Under the pieces are notes generated by a model. That model was not told the DNA's origin and made no database searches. It saw only the letters and a list, made by a program, of their open reading frames with translations. A DNA stretch of 64,000 nucleotides from Pelagicoccus sp. SDUM812002 (GTDB taxonomy: Bacteria; Verrucomicrobiota; Verrucomicrobiia; Opitutales; Opitutaceae): positions 1-64,000 of the forward strand of contig NZ_JARXHX010000015.1 of the NCBI RefSeq assembly GCF_031127835.1, in the 5' to 3' direction. Within the stretch, counting starts at the first letter, position 1. Every line of letters begins with the position of its first letter. Position numbers and translations under genes: made by a program. Positions 52,077-61,823 of the stretch are shown here, piece after piece.

Positions 52077-54965
52077 ATGCTGCACAATAACTGTAACGTC
52101 TCGTCTCGATTCCGCATCCTATTCGCCACTCTTTTCACTCTGATAGTGACTTCAAACGCCTTCTCCCTCGGAGATCCAGCATACGTGACGAGCGTCGAGG
52201 AGACCGACGGACTGCAACTTGCTTCCAATGGTGAGCTCATCGATATCTACGTCGATTCGGAGGACCACTGGGGGCTCGTAAGAGCAACGGAAGACCTGCG
52301 AGCCGACTTCGAGCGCGTCACCGGCGAGAAACCTGAGCTTCACCATTCGCCTAAGAAGTTGGGTAAAACAGCCGTCATTGTCGGTAGCTTGGGCAAGTCC
52401 AAACTTATCGACCAGCTTGCAGGCGACGGCAAAATCGACGTATCCGCGATCCAAGGCACTTGGGAGGGGTATCACATCGAGCTCGTCGAAAACCCAGCGA
52501 AAGGAATCAAAAAAGCCTTGGTCATAGCTGGCAGCGACATGCGGGGGGCAATATTCGGCGTCTACGACCTTTCCGAGCAAATCGGCGTTTCCCCGTGGCA
52601 TTGGTGGGCCGATGTTCCGGCAAAGCAGTCGCCGACGCTCTACGTCAAGGCAGGGACTCGAATCCAAGATTCTCCCAAAGTGCAGTACCGTGGGATCTTC
52701 CTCAACGACGAAGCGCCCGCTCTGACAGGATGGGTCCATGAAAATTATGGAAACTTCCCCCACGAGTTTTACGTCCACGTATTCGAACTTTTATTACGCT
52801 TGAAATCTAACTTCCTCTGGCCGGCGATGTGGAACAACGCTTTCGCAGATGACGACGAGCAAAACATGATTCTCGCCCACAAGTACGGCATCGTCATGAG
52901 CACCTCGCACCATGAGCCCATGATGCGCGCCGACAAGGAATGGGACCGCCACGGAGAAGGCCCATGGGATTACGCTCGCAACCCAGACCGTCTCGACGCG
53001 TTTTGGAAGGAAGGGGCTGAGCGCAACAAGCCCTACGACTCCATCTACACGGTCGGCATGCGCGGCCAAGCCGATACTCCTATGTCAGAGACGGAGGATA
53101 TTGACTTGCTGGAAAAGATTGTCGACGCCCAGCGCGAAATCCTCACAGAGGTCTTCGACGATCGAGACATCACTGAAGTGCCTCAAGTCTGGGCTCTCTA
53201 CAAAGAAGTGCAGGGGTACTACGAAAGCGGCATGAGAGTGCCCGATGACGTTATTCTCCTTTGGTGCGACGATAATTGGGGCAACATTCGCCGCCTCCCG
53301 ACTCCAGAGGAACGCAAGCGCACCGGAGGAGCAGGAGTGTATTACCATTTCGACTACGTGGGCGGACCTCGCTCCTACCGCTGGACCAATGTTACCCAGA
53401 TCGCAAAAGTCTGGGAGCAGATGAACCTCGCAGACAAGTACGACGCCAACAAGATTTGGTTGACCAATGTCGGTGACCTCAAACCCCAAGAATACCCGAT
53501 CACCTACTTCCTCGATCTCGCTTGGGACATCGATGACTGGCCCAAGGAACGCATTCCTGAATACGCCAAGCTCTTTGCTGAAAGCGCTTTCGGCTCCGAA
53601 AATGCCGAGGATATTGGCGAGCTTCTCACTGCTTACACTAGGCACAATGCTCGCCGAAAGCCAGAGCTTCAAGAAGCGAGCACCTACAGTTTGCTCAACT
53701 ACCGCGAAGCGGAGCTTATCGAGGCGGAACTTGCTGACATGGTCGAAAGAGCCGAAAGGCTGTACGCCTCCGCGTCCGAGGAGGCCAAGTCCGCTTTCTT
53801 CCAACTCGTCTACTATCCAGTGAAAGCTTCGGCAGCCATCACTCAGATGTACATTGCCCAAGCAAAGAACCAACTCTACGCCGAACAAGGCCGAGCCAGC
53901 ACCAATGAGTTTGCGGAGAAAACCAAAGACTACTTCGCCTTGAACAAGGAATTGCAGGACCTTTACCACGGAGACGCCACCGGAGGAAAGTGGAACCACA
54001 TGATGTCTCAACCTCGCATCGGCTACACGCACTGGAACAACCCACCAGCGGATACTCTGCCCCCCATCACTTTAAATCAGCCCAATGCCGTAGCCGACAT
54101 GGGAGTCGCGGTTGAAGGAATGGTTTCCGCATGGCCAGCCGAAGGAGCGTTCTACCGGTTGCCTGACTTTGATCCTCACGGACAAACGGAGCGCTACTTC
54201 GAAGTGTTCAACAAAGGCACTGTACCCTTCGACTTCTCCGCAACTGCATCTGACAAATGGATACAGCTAAGCGAAGATGCTGGCACAATAGAATCCGACA
54301 AGCGTGTTCAAGTATCTATCGACTGGAGTCAATTGCCCGAAGGCACCCACAATGGACACATTTTGGTTCGCGGCACTGGTTGGGGCGGAGCCCGCATCGC
54401 CGTCGCCGCCCATCACCGTTCGGACGAGGAGTTGAGAGGCTTTGTCGAAGCTGATGGCTACGTTTCCATAGATGCAGCTAACTACAGCTCGAAGCGAGAC
54501 GTCGACGGACTCTCTTGGGAGGAAATACCAGAATTGGGGCGCACGGGCAGCTCGGTATCCGTTTTTCCGATCGGCGACCGCTCCTTCGAAGACCCAAGCC
54601 AGGCACCCTATCTTGAATACGATCTCACGCTATTCTCTTCAGGTGAAATCTCAATCGAAACGCTTTGGAACCCAACGTGGCCTATCGCTCCCGATCGCGG
54701 CCTCCGCTTCGCCATAGCGTTGAACGGTGAAAAGCCGCAAATCGTAGACCTGCACGAAGATCGAGCTCACGGTCTTTGGCAGGAATCTGTCAAGACCGCC
54801 GTTCGCCCCGCTACTACCCAACACACAGTCGAGAAAGCGGGACACCATACGTTGAGAATCTACATGGTAGATCCGGCCACCACCTTGCAAAAGATCATCA
54901 TAAACACCGGAGGCCTCGCTCCTAGCTACTTGGGTCCAGCGCAAAGCACCGTGGCGAGCGATTGA
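52077..54965 (+). CDS. GH115-family xylan alpha-glucuronidase-like enzyme
   Basis: A 962-residue secreted enzyme with a signal peptide (about 1-30). Family blocks: an N-terminal segment with VIAGSDMRGAIFGVYDLSEQIGVSPWHWWADVP, then QYRGIFLNDEAPALTGWVHENYG and LKSNFLWPAMWNNAFADDD, HHEPMMRADKEW, and VILLWCDDNWGNIRRLP. GH115 enzymes remove 4-O-methylglucuronic acid from xylan. A C-terminal beta-sandwich region (about 690-960) completes it. It stands alone. Confidence 0.93.
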   Translation: MLHNNCNVSSRFRILFATLFTLIVTSNAFSLGDPAYVTSVEETDGLQLASNGELIDIYVDSEDHWGLVRATEDLRADFERVTGEKPELHHSPKKLGKTAVIVGSLGKSKLIDQLAGDGKIDVSAIQGTWEGYHIELVENPAKGIKKALVIAGSDMRGAIFGVYDLSEQIGVSPWHWWADVPAKQSPTLYVKAGTRIQDSPKVQYRGIFLNDEAPALTGWVHENYGNFPHEFYVHVFELLLRLKSNFLWPAMWNNAFADDDEQNMILAHKYGIVMSTSHHEPMMRADKEWDRHGEGPWDYARNPDRLDAFWKEGAERNKPYDSIYTVGMRGQADTPMSETEDIDLLEKIVDAQREILTEVFDDRDITEVPQVWALYKEVQGYYESGMRVPDDVILLWCDDNWGNIRRLPTPEERKRTGGAGVYYHFDYVGGPRSYRWTNVTQIAKVWEQMNLADKYDANKIWLTNVGDLKPQEYPITYFLDLAWDIDDWPKERIPEYAKLFAESAFGSENAEDIGELLTAYTRHNARRKPELQEASTYSLLNYREAELIEAELADMVERAERLYASASEEAKSAFFQLVYYPVKASAAITQMYIAQAKNQLYAEQGRASTNEFAEKTKDYFALNKELQDLYHGDATGGKWNHMMSQPRIGYTHWNNPPADTLPPITLNQPNAVADMGVAVEGMVSAWPAEGAFYRLPDFDPHGQTERYFEVFNKGTVPFDFSATASDKWIQLSEDAGTIESDKRVQVSIDWSQLPEGTHNGHILVRGTGWGGARIAVAAHHRSDEELRGFVEADGYVSIDAANYSSKRDVDGLSWEEIPELGRTGSSVSVFPIGDRSFEDPSQAPYLEYDLTLFSSGEISIETLWNPTWPIAPDRGLRFAIALNGEKPQIVDLHEDRAHGLWQESVKTAVRPATTQHTVEKAGHHTLRIYMVDPATTLQKIIINTGGLAPSYLGPAQSTVASD

Positions 54966-55028
54966 TTAGTCTAGGTCAGCTGCGACGCGTATCTTGCATC
55001 CCAAACGACCTGGAAACCTTCCCTCCGC

Positions 55029-55056
55029 TGGAGGGACAGGCTCCACCCGGTCCGCC
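55029..55056. repeat. Single REP-like unit with GGAG head
   Basis: TGGAGGG followed by an imperfect palindrome (ACAGG, CTCCA, CCCGGT region) and CCGCC mirrors the head-stem-tail layout of the REP doublet at 42001-42080. The partly inverted CCCTCC/GGAGGG pair (55021-55035) abuts it. It lies between the convergent GH115 and ABC-permease genes. Assignment is tentative. Confidence 0.35.
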
Positions 55057-55091
55057 ATGCAAGAGCCGCCGTTCTCTACTAATTCCGAAGA

Positions 55092-57644
55092 CTAACCGTC
55101 GCTGCGGATTGACTCCATTGGCGACTGCTTGGCGATACCAAGACTGTTGAGCATGCCCGTTATCAGCGTCATCGCAGCGACAATCGCGACCGTAGCGAAC
55201 GTGACTCCCCACGGGATAAACAGCTCGACCTTCAGGGCATACTTGGTCACGGCCCATCCGGAAAGAAGCGAAAGCCCCACCCCAGCGATGCCGGCTATGA
55301 TGCCGACTAGAGCATACTCGACTCCCATGATCCCGCGTATTTGCTTTGCGGATGCGCCGATCGTTCGAAGCAATGCGCTTTCGCGAGAACGCTGGTAGCG
55401 GCTGGTAATCACCGAAGCCATCAAAGCGATCAATCCTGTCACGATCGTAAAGGACGCCATGAAGCGTATGACGAAACTGATCTTGTCGAAGATCTCCTGC
55501 AGGCTCTCCAGCACCATGGTCAGATTCACCGCAGAAACGTTCGGATATTGTTTAACCACAGAGGACTGTAACGCCACTAGTGTTTCTTTGTCGTTAGCAT
55601 GCGCCGCTGTCACGTAAAATGCCGGAGCTGCCTCAAGTACCCCGGCTGGGAACACCACAAAGAAGTTCGGCTTCATTTCCCGCCAATCCACTCTTCGGAT
55701 ACTAGTGACCTCCGAATCGATGGGCAGACCTTGCACGTCCCATACGATCCGATCTCCCAACTTCAACTGCAGCGCATCGACTACGCGTTGCTCAACCGAA
55801 ACAGGAACCGGCTTGCCTGAATCCAGCGAGGCATTCGCGGTGAATACTCCACTCGTAAGCTCCTCGTCATCGCGGATGAAATCTCGATAAGTCGAGCGGT
55901 ACTCGCGATGAGCGGCCCAACGTTCGATCTTCCGCTCGGGATCGTCGATCAACTCTTGAGCCGTTTCTCCGTTCAAACTCTGCAAGCGCATCGTAACGAT
56001 CGGAGCGGGACGAATGGCATCGACGCCAAGCTCATCGATAACCTTCTCCACACCCGGAAGTTGATCGGGCTGGATATCGAATAAAATGACGTTTGGCTGC
56101 CCTTCATTGTCAGCCAACTCTCCCTGGCGGAGCATGCTTTGTTCGCTGATGTAGATCGTATAGATCAAAAACGCACCCATCCCCAAGGTTACCACAAGCA
56201 TCGTAGTACGATTATTGGGCCGATGGAGATTGGACAGCCCCTGACGCCAAACATAGGGTAAGCCTGCGAAGTTCATTCGACGCAAAGCGAACCGAAGTAG
56301 CCATCCGATACTGGCTAGCAAAAGCATTGCAGCTAATATTCCGCCGAAGAAGCCCAAAGCCTGGCCAAGCGTCTGTGTTTGGGTCACCGTAAACACGCCT
56401 GTCAGAACCAAAAGAGCCGCCATGACTGCTAGGAACCCCAAGTCTTTCCAGGCCTTGCCTCCCTCCTCGACAGAGGCTCGAATCGCTCTCAACGGGGAAA
56501 TGCGACGCAAAGGCAGCAGCGGCAAAAACGCGAACAAACTAGTGAAAAGCCAGCCAAACAATAGGCTCGAGAAAATGCTGCTCCATGAGATCTCAACTTG
56601 CAGTTCGAGTGGCAGGAAGGATTTCATGAGTTCCGGTAAAAATGACTGAATCGAAACGCCGAGAATCGCCCCGCTAAGACAGCCCAGAAGACCTACGATG
56701 GAAATTTGAATACAATAGATGAGCATTGCCTGACTCGTGCTGGCTCCCAGGCAACGAAGGATAGCCACCGCGTCTGTCTTAGCTTTGAGGTACACCTGCA
56801 CCGCCCCCGCGATGGCGACTCCACCAAGCAGCAACGCTACGAAGCCGACCATACTGAGGAAGCTATTCATTCCATCCAAGGTGCGACCGATGCGGCGACG
56901 TTGATCCGCGACCGTATCTACATCCACATCCATTCCCTCCAACTCGTCCTTCAAGCCTTCAAGCACTTCCAAACTCGGCTCCACCATCAAGTCGTCAAAT
57001 TTCTGATACGCGTAGTACTGCAGACGACTGCCGTACTGGGAGAGGCCTGTCGCCTCGAAGAAGGCCATGGGAATCAACACCCGGGGGGCAAAGGAGCCAG
57101 TGAACGACCCCTCTCCCGGCACCCGCAAGACCTCACCGATGATCTCAAACTCTTGGTCGCCAATTTTTATGGGATCGCCCACTTCGAGATCGAATTGAAG
57201 CAACAAGCTATCCTCCAAGAGAGCGACAGCTCTGTCGCTGTCCGCCACTCGCAAACCAGCGGGGCGTGTATCCAATTTCCCGTACCAAGGAAAACCCCCT
57301 TCCATGGCATGCGTCCGCACGATTCTCGTGTCGTCCTTGGTCGGAAAGTATGCCATCGTGGCAAACTTGATTTCCCGAGCGATCGACTCCGCGGGAACCA
57401 TCGAAATCAAGGCCTCCGCCTTATCGCTGAAAGGCACATTCGCGTCATACTCCACGTCTGCGCCTAGCAGGCTGCGGGACTGGCGGTCCATCTCGGACTC
57501 GAGATTCGCCCGAAACGAATTAATCGCCACCAGCGCTGCCACTCCGGCGACCACTGCCAGCGCGAACAAAGCGAGCTGACGTTTCGCCCGCCGCATATCC
57601 CGCCAGGCCATGAGGAAAATCCAAGATCGTGATGCCTGTTTCAT
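55092..57644 (-). CDS. FtsX-like ABC exporter permease (YbbP type)
   Basis: An 850-residue permease of the MacB/FtsX class, with a TM helix at the N-terminus, a large periplasmic domain, then three helices (about 260-390), a second periplasmic portion and a final group of helices. Blocks are RQLALFALAVVAGVAALVAINSF, LPLLPLRRISPLRAIRAS and GMGAFLIYTIYISEQSML. YbbP with YbbA and TesA is a conserved trio, here complete. It starts 65 nt after the ATPase gene. The exported substrate is unknown. Confidence 0.88.
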   Translation of the reverse strand: MKQASRSWIFLMAWRDMRRAKRQLALFALAVVAGVAALVAINSFRANLESEMDRQSRSLLGADVEYDANVPFSDKAEALISMVPAESIAREIKFATMAYFPTKDDTRIVRTHAMEGGFPWYGKLDTRPAGLRVADSDRAVALLEDSLLLQFDLEVGDPIKIGDQEFEIIGEVLRVPGEGSFTGSFAPRVLIPMAFFEATGLSQYGSRLQYYAYQKFDDLMVEPSLEVLEGLKDELEGMDVDVDTVADQRRRIGRTLDGMNSFLSMVGFVALLLGGVAIAGAVQVYLKAKTDAVAILRCLGASTSQAMLIYCIQISIVGLLGCLSGAILGVSIQSFLPELMKSFLPLELQVEISWSSIFSSLLFGWLFTSLFAFLPLLPLRRISPLRAIRASVEEGGKAWKDLGFLAVMAALLVLTGVFTVTQTQTLGQALGFFGGILAAMLLLASIGWLLRFALRRMNFAGLPYVWRQGLSNLHRPNNRTTMLVVTLGMGAFLIYTIYISEQSMLRQGELADNEGQPNVILFDIQPDQLPGVEKVIDELGVDAIRPAPIVTMRLQSLNGETAQELIDDPERKIERWAAHREYRSTYRDFIRDDEELTSGVFTANASLDSGKPVPVSVEQRVVDALQLKLGDRIVWDVQGLPIDSEVTSIRRVDWREMKPNFFVVFPAGVLEAAPAFYVTAAHANDKETLVALQSSVVKQYPNVSAVNLTMVLESLQEIFDKISFVIRFMASFTIVTGLIALMASVITSRYQRSRESALLRTIGASAKQIRGIMGVEYALVGIIAGIAGVGLSLLSGWAVTKYALKVELFIPWGVTFATVAIVAAMTLITGMLNSLGIAKQSPMESIRSDG

Positions 57645-57708
57645 CCTAGAACTTCAGAGTAGTTGCTCGAGGTGATTCCCGTTTCCAGGAGGTGGCAAAA
57701 GCCGCGAA

Positions 57709-58404
57709 TCACGTCTCCACCTCCGTCAACCTTCCGCGATCGATGCGTAGCAATCGGTCGGTCGTTTTCGCCAGTTCTAGATCGTGAGTCACGAGGACCA
57801 GCGTGGTGCCGGAATTCTTGTTGAGGTCGAAGAGTAGATCCACAATCGGCACGCTTGTTTCCGAATCCAGATTTCCGGTCGGCTCGTCCGCAAAGAGAAT
57901 ACTGGGGCGATTCACAAAAGCGCGAGCCAACGCCACTCGCTGCTGCTCGCCGCCGGACAACTGGATGGGGTAATGCGACACCCGATCCTTCAGACCCACT
58001 TTGGCCAGCAATTCCTCGGCGTGCTTTCGTGCGCCTTTCTCGCCGCGAAGCTCGAGCGGGACCATCACGTTCTCTAGAGCCGTCAGAGTCGGCATCAGCT
58101 GGAAGTTCTGGAAAACGAAGCCAACGCTGGCGTTTCGCACCTCTGCCCGCTCGTCCTCGCCCATTTTCGAAATGTCCTGTCCGCATAGGGAGACCGAACC
58201 GCTGGTTGGCTGGTCAAGGCCGGCGCAAATGCCGAGGAGCGTCGTCTTGCCGCTTCCGGAGGGACCGATGATCGAAACCGTCTCCCCTGACTTCACTTCG
58301 AAGGAGATATCCTTCAAAACCTCCAGGTCTTCATGCCCGCTGTGATAGGCCTTTTTAACTTCGTTCAAACGCAGCACCGACAGCGATTCGCTAGATTCCA
58401 TCAT
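57709..58404 (-). CDS. ABC exporter ATPase (YbbA/LolD-like)
   Basis: A 231-residue ATPase from ATG 58402-58404. Walker A GPSGSGKTT, signature LSGGEQQRVALARAF, Walker B ILFADEPTGNLD. It belongs to the LolD/YbbA/MacB group that powers FtsX-type permeases, and is followed by the YbbP-like permease. The reading frame stays open upstream, but MMESSESLSVLRLNEV matches the family start. Divergent from tesA. Confidence 0.92.
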   Translation of the reverse strand: MMESSESLSVLRLNEVKKAYHSGHEDLEVLKDISFEVKSGETVSIIGPSGSGKTTLLGICAGLDQPTSGSVSLCGQDISKMGEDERAEVRNASVGFVFQNFQLMPTLTALENVMVPLELRGEKGARKHAEELLAKVGLKDRVSHYPIQLSGGEQQRVALARAFVNRPSILFADEPTGNLDSETSVPIVDLLFDLNKNSGTTLVLVTHDLELAKTTDRLLRIDRGRLTEVET

Positions 58405-58465
58405 GCGGTCTGACCCAATATTCGTATCTTGTAACATGCAACTGGTTAAGTTCCTCTCTTCAAAC

Positions 58466-59104
58466 ATGAAGCCAACGCGTCTCACAGGTCATTTGATTGC
58501 CATCTATACGTTGCTATCCCTCACAAATCTTGCCTTTTCCGCCACGGACGAGAAACGTATCCTCTTTTTGGGTGACAGCCTCACGGCGGGTTACGGCATC
58601 GATCCGAACCAAGCCTATCCCGCTTTGCTTGCAGAAAAGCTCGAGGAACGCGGCCTCGAATACGCCGTCAGCCCCGCTGGACTCAGCGGCGAAACCAGCG
58701 CCGGCGGATTGAGGCGGGCGAAGTGGGTCATGCAGAAGCCGGTCGACATTCTAGTGCTTGCTCTCGGTGCAAACGACGGGCTACGAGGTATCAAACTGTC
58801 GGATACGAAACGAAACCTTCAAGGCATCATCGATTTCGCAAAGGGGGAATATCCGAACATCAAGATCGTCATTGCCGGAATGCTAATGCCACCCAACCTC
58901 GGAGAAGCTTACACCGCCGAATTTCGTGCTATGTTTCCTAGCTTGGCTGAGACAAACGACGCCACCCTCATTCCTTTTCTGCTCGAAGGAGTCGCCGGAG
59001 AGCCCGAGCTCAATATCGCTGATGGCATCCACCCCAATCCCGAGGGCCACAAGATCCTAGCTGAAACGGTCTGGAACGCCTTGGAGCCCCTGCTCGAGAA
59101 ATGA
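58466..59104 (+). CDS. tesA: SGNH lipase/esterase (TesA-like)
   Basis: A 212-residue secreted hydrolase from ATG 58466, where a signal peptide begins (cleavage near LAFSA). Block I GDSLTAGYG holds the catalytic S38, block III is GANDGL, and block V DGIHPNPEGH holds the Asp and His. E. coli TesA is a multifunctional thioesterase, lysophospholipase and protease I. The divergent pairing with ybbA-ybbP matches the E. coli arrangement. Confidence 0.93.
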   Translation: MKPTRLTGHLIAIYTLLSLTNLAFSATDEKRILFLGDSLTAGYGIDPNQAYPALLAEKLEERGLEYAVSPAGLSGETSAGGLRRAKWVMQKPVDILVLALGANDGLRGIKLSDTKRNLQGIIDFAKGEYPNIKIVIAGMLMPPNLGEAYTAEFRAMFPSLAETNDATLIPFLLEGVAGEPELNIADGIHPNPEGHKILAETVWNALEPLLEK

Positions 59105-59134
59105 AGGCCAGTTCACTGCGTGGCGCGGAGCACC

Positions 59135-59641
59135 CTAGATCCCAAATTCCTTGAGGTCCTTCACGGCGAGTCCGCCCATCTTGCAGACGGCTTTGAAATG
59201 TGCCTTCTCGACGGGTTGAATCGAAAGCCGCTGTCCGCGCTGTACCACGAGCATCTCAGTCAGCTCAGGCGACCCTTTCATTTCCTTTAAGGTCACGAGA
59301 CGCTTGAACGCTTTCGCCCACTTGAAGTCGACCATCAACCACCGAGGATTCTCCTTAGTCGACTTGGCGTCGTGGTAGTTGGATTTTGGATCAAACTGGG
59401 TAGGGTCAGGGTACGCTTTCTCGCTGGCGACCGTAGCAAGTCCAACGGCGCCGACTTCCGGTCCAGCATTGGAGTGATAAAAGATCGCCACGTCGCCCTG
59501 CTGCATTTCGTCCCGCATGAAGTTGCGGGCCTGGCAGTTGCGGATCCCGTCCCAGTGCTCGGTCTGGTTCTCGCAGTTTTCTAGGTCATCGAAGCCAAAT
59601 ACGTCGGGCTCGCTCTTAATCAACCAATATTTCTTACCCAT
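59135..59641 (-). CDS. EVE-domain protein
   Basis: A 168-residue protein from ATG 59639-59641, made of one EVE domain (PUA-like): KYWLIKSEPDVFGFDDLE, WDGIRNCQARNFMRDEMQQGD, FYHSNAGPEVGAVG and YPDPTQFD. EVE domains bind modified bases in nucleic acids; the human homologue is THYN1. It converges with tesA. No restriction or modification genes are adjacent. Confidence 0.92.
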   Translation of the reverse strand: MGKKYWLIKSEPDVFGFDDLENCENQTEHWDGIRNCQARNFMRDEMQQGDVAIFYHSNAGPEVGAVGLATVASEKAYPDPTQFDPKSNYHDAKSTKENPRWLMVDFKWAKAFKRLVTLKEMKGSPELTEMLVVQRGQRLSIQPVEKAHFKAVCKMGGLAVKDLKEFGI

Positions 59642-59873
59642 GCCCACATGCCTGATCGTGAGAGCAACCGGCCTCAAGCAATTTTCGATCAATGCTGTGT
59701 GGGAACTAAGCTAAACCTGCAGCTTCCAGCTCTCTGATGACTTCGGCAGAGATCTTGCTAAGGTCCGCTGAAACATAGTCTTGATTAGGAGGTCATTCGA
59801 CGGTGTCCTTCTCGCTTCCGTTAAGGGAACCCCTGCGGACGCCTAAATCCCATAAAGAATCACCGAAATCGAT

Positions 59874-60839
59874 ATGAGCAGCTGGTCTGAACGAGTCAGA
59901 AACGAAGTAGGAAAAGCCATCCTTGGCCAAGAAGTCGTTGTTGAACGAATGCTTGTCGCCCTCCTCGCCGACGGGCACGTGCTATTAGAAGGAATGCCCG
60001 GACTCGCTAAGACTCTCCTGATCAAGAGTCTCGGCACCGCCCTCGGGCTCCAGTTCGAACGCGTCCAGTTTACGCCGGACCTCTTGCCGAGCGACGTAAT
60101 TGGCACCATGATCTTCCAATCTCAATCCGGTCAATTCGAACCGCACAAGGGACCTATCTTCGCGAATCTCGTGCTCGCCGACGAAATCAACCGCGCTCCG
60201 GCCAAAGTGCAAAGCGCTCTCCTCGAAGCCATGCAGGAGAAGCAGGTCACCCTCGGCCCGACCTCCCACAAACTACCTCGCCCCTTCTTCGTCATGGCCA
60301 CCCAAAACCCTGTCGAACAGGAAGGCACCTATCCGCTTCCCGAAGCGCAACGCGACCGATTCCTTTTCAAGTTGCTAGTGGACTACCCGAGCCAAGAAGA
60401 CGAGTTCGAGATGATGCGCCGCTGGGGTCAGGTCACCGAAAAGCCAGAGCTTCATCCAGTGGCGACCGGCGAGGAGCTCTTGGAACTCCGAAGCGAGGTG
60501 GACAGCGTCCACGTATCCGAAGACATCCAAGCCTACATCTTAGAGCTCGTCCGGGCCACGCGGGAAATGCCAACCGCCGCAGATCCTGCGGACCGCCTTC
60601 TCACCTACGGAGCCTCGCCCCGAGCATCCATCAGCCTCTACCAAGCAAGCCGAGCCTTGGCTTGGCTTCGCGGCATGGACCACGTTTCCCCAGCGGTTGT
60701 TAAGGATATTTTCTTCGACGCCATGCGCCACCGCGTCGGCTTAAGCTACGAGGCAGAAGCTGAAGAAATCACAGCGGACCAGGTCTTGCAGAAGATCCTG
60801 GATAAAACGGCCCTGCCCAGTCGTGTCGCCTCGGTCTAG
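59874..60839 (+). CDS. MoxR-family AAA+ ATPase
   Basis: A 321-residue MoxR ATPase. Walker A is GMPGLAKT (the MoxR variant), Walker [25 protein letters not shown], sensor region [23 protein letters not shown]. MoxR ATPases assist maturation of partner complexes with VWA proteins. It leads the operon with DUF58 and two VWA proteins. Confidence 0.95.
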   Translation: MSSWSERVRNEVGKAILGQEVVVERMLVALLADGHVLLEGMPGLAKTLLIKSLGTALGLQFERVQFTPDLLPSDVIGTMIFQSQSGQFEPHKGPIFANLVLADEINRAPAKVQSALLEAMQEKQVTLGPTSHKLPRPFFVMATQNPVEQEGTYPLPEAQRDRFLFKLLVDYPSQEDEFEMMRRWGQVTEKPELHPVATGEELLELRSEVDSVHVSEDIQAYILELVRATREMPTAADPADRLLTYGASPRASISLYQASRALAWLRGMDHVSPAVVKDIFFDAMRHRVGLSYEAEAEEITADQVLQKILDKTALPSRVASV

Positions 60840-60902
60840 ACCTTTGGATACAGCAACTTCACCCGTTCGAGCTTAGCCCGGACGTAACACGTCATCCGAT
60901 CT

Positions 60903-61823
60903 ATGTCATCTCAGCCAGACAAGTCAGGCTCCGCCACCAACCTTTCCGCAACCGTCGCCATGCTGCGCCGTTTGGAATGGCGGGCTCGCCTAGTTGTGCA
61001 GAGCGCTCTAGGCGGCGAGTACAAGTCGTCTTTTCGCGGCAAGGGTATGGAATTCGACCAAGTGGTGAAATACGAGTTCGGCGACGACGTTCGCGACATC
61101 GACTGGAACGTAACCGCCCGTCTCGGGGAGGCCTATCGCAAGAAATTCGTCGAGGAACGCGAGATCACGCTTCTCCTTCTCTTCGAGGACACTCCGTCTC
61201 TCCAGTTCGGTTCCGGCAACACGACGAAACGTCAATCCCTCCTCGAGCTTGCCAGCTTGCTGATGCTGCTTAGCGCCGTAAATGGCGACCGCATTTCCCT
61301 CCTGCACGCTACGCCCCAAGGCTACACTCTCACTAAGTCCGCCACCGGACGAGGGCGCGTAATGCATACCGCAGCCAATCTCCTCGGGCATCCAGCTCCG
61401 CCGATTTTGGAGCAACAGGAAGCTAAAATACCGTGGAAATACGTCCTAAAAGCAGCACCGCGGCACAGTATTTTTATTTGGCTCGGCGACTTCCCCGGCG
61501 GCCCGCTGCCCGACGTATGGCCGGTCCTGCGTCGCCGCTACCAACCTGTTGGTTTCCGAATTTCGGATCCGTGGGAAATCGAACTCCCCAAGTCAGGTAG
61601 CCAACCGGTATACGACCCGACCAGCGGCGAGCTTTACACCTTGAACGGCGGATCCTCCGCTCAACGCTCCGCCCACAAGACTTGGACCGAGCAACGGGAA
61701 GCCTCATTCAAGTCGATTTTTCCCAATGAGAGCGATCGCCTGAGCCTAACCGCTGGCGACGACACTCTTGATGCAGTGACCAACTTTTTCCATCAACGCA
61801 TGAAACGATTCGGACGCGTATGA
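60903..61823 (+). CDS. DUF58 protein
   Basis: A 306-residue protein with the DUF58 core GMEFDQVVKYEFGDDVRDIDWNVTARLGEAYRKKFVEERE. The domain resembles part of a VWA fold. In MoxR operons it probably helps link the ATPase to the VWA proteins. It begins 63 nt after moxR, and the next gene starts inside its stop. Confidence 0.92.
   Translation: MSSQPDKSGSATNLSATVAMLRRLEWRARLVVQSALGGEYKSSFRGKGMEFDQVVKYEFGDDVRDIDWNVTARLGEAYRKKFVEEREITLLLLFEDTPSLQFGSGNTTKRQSLLELASLLMLLSAVNGDRISLLHATPQGYTLTKSATGRGRVMHTAANLLGHPAPPILEQQEAKIPWKYVLKAAPRHSIFIWLGDFPGGPLPDVWPVLRRRYQPVGFRISDPWEIELPKSGSQPVYDPTSGELYTLNGGSSAQRSAHKTWTEQREASFKSIFPNESDRLSLTAGDDTLDAVTNFFHQRMKRFGRV

Noticed and set aside
59706-59792. Minus-strand fragment reading DYVSADLSKISAEV
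   Set aside because: No start codon and under 30 codons between two stops; too short to support a gene or remnant.
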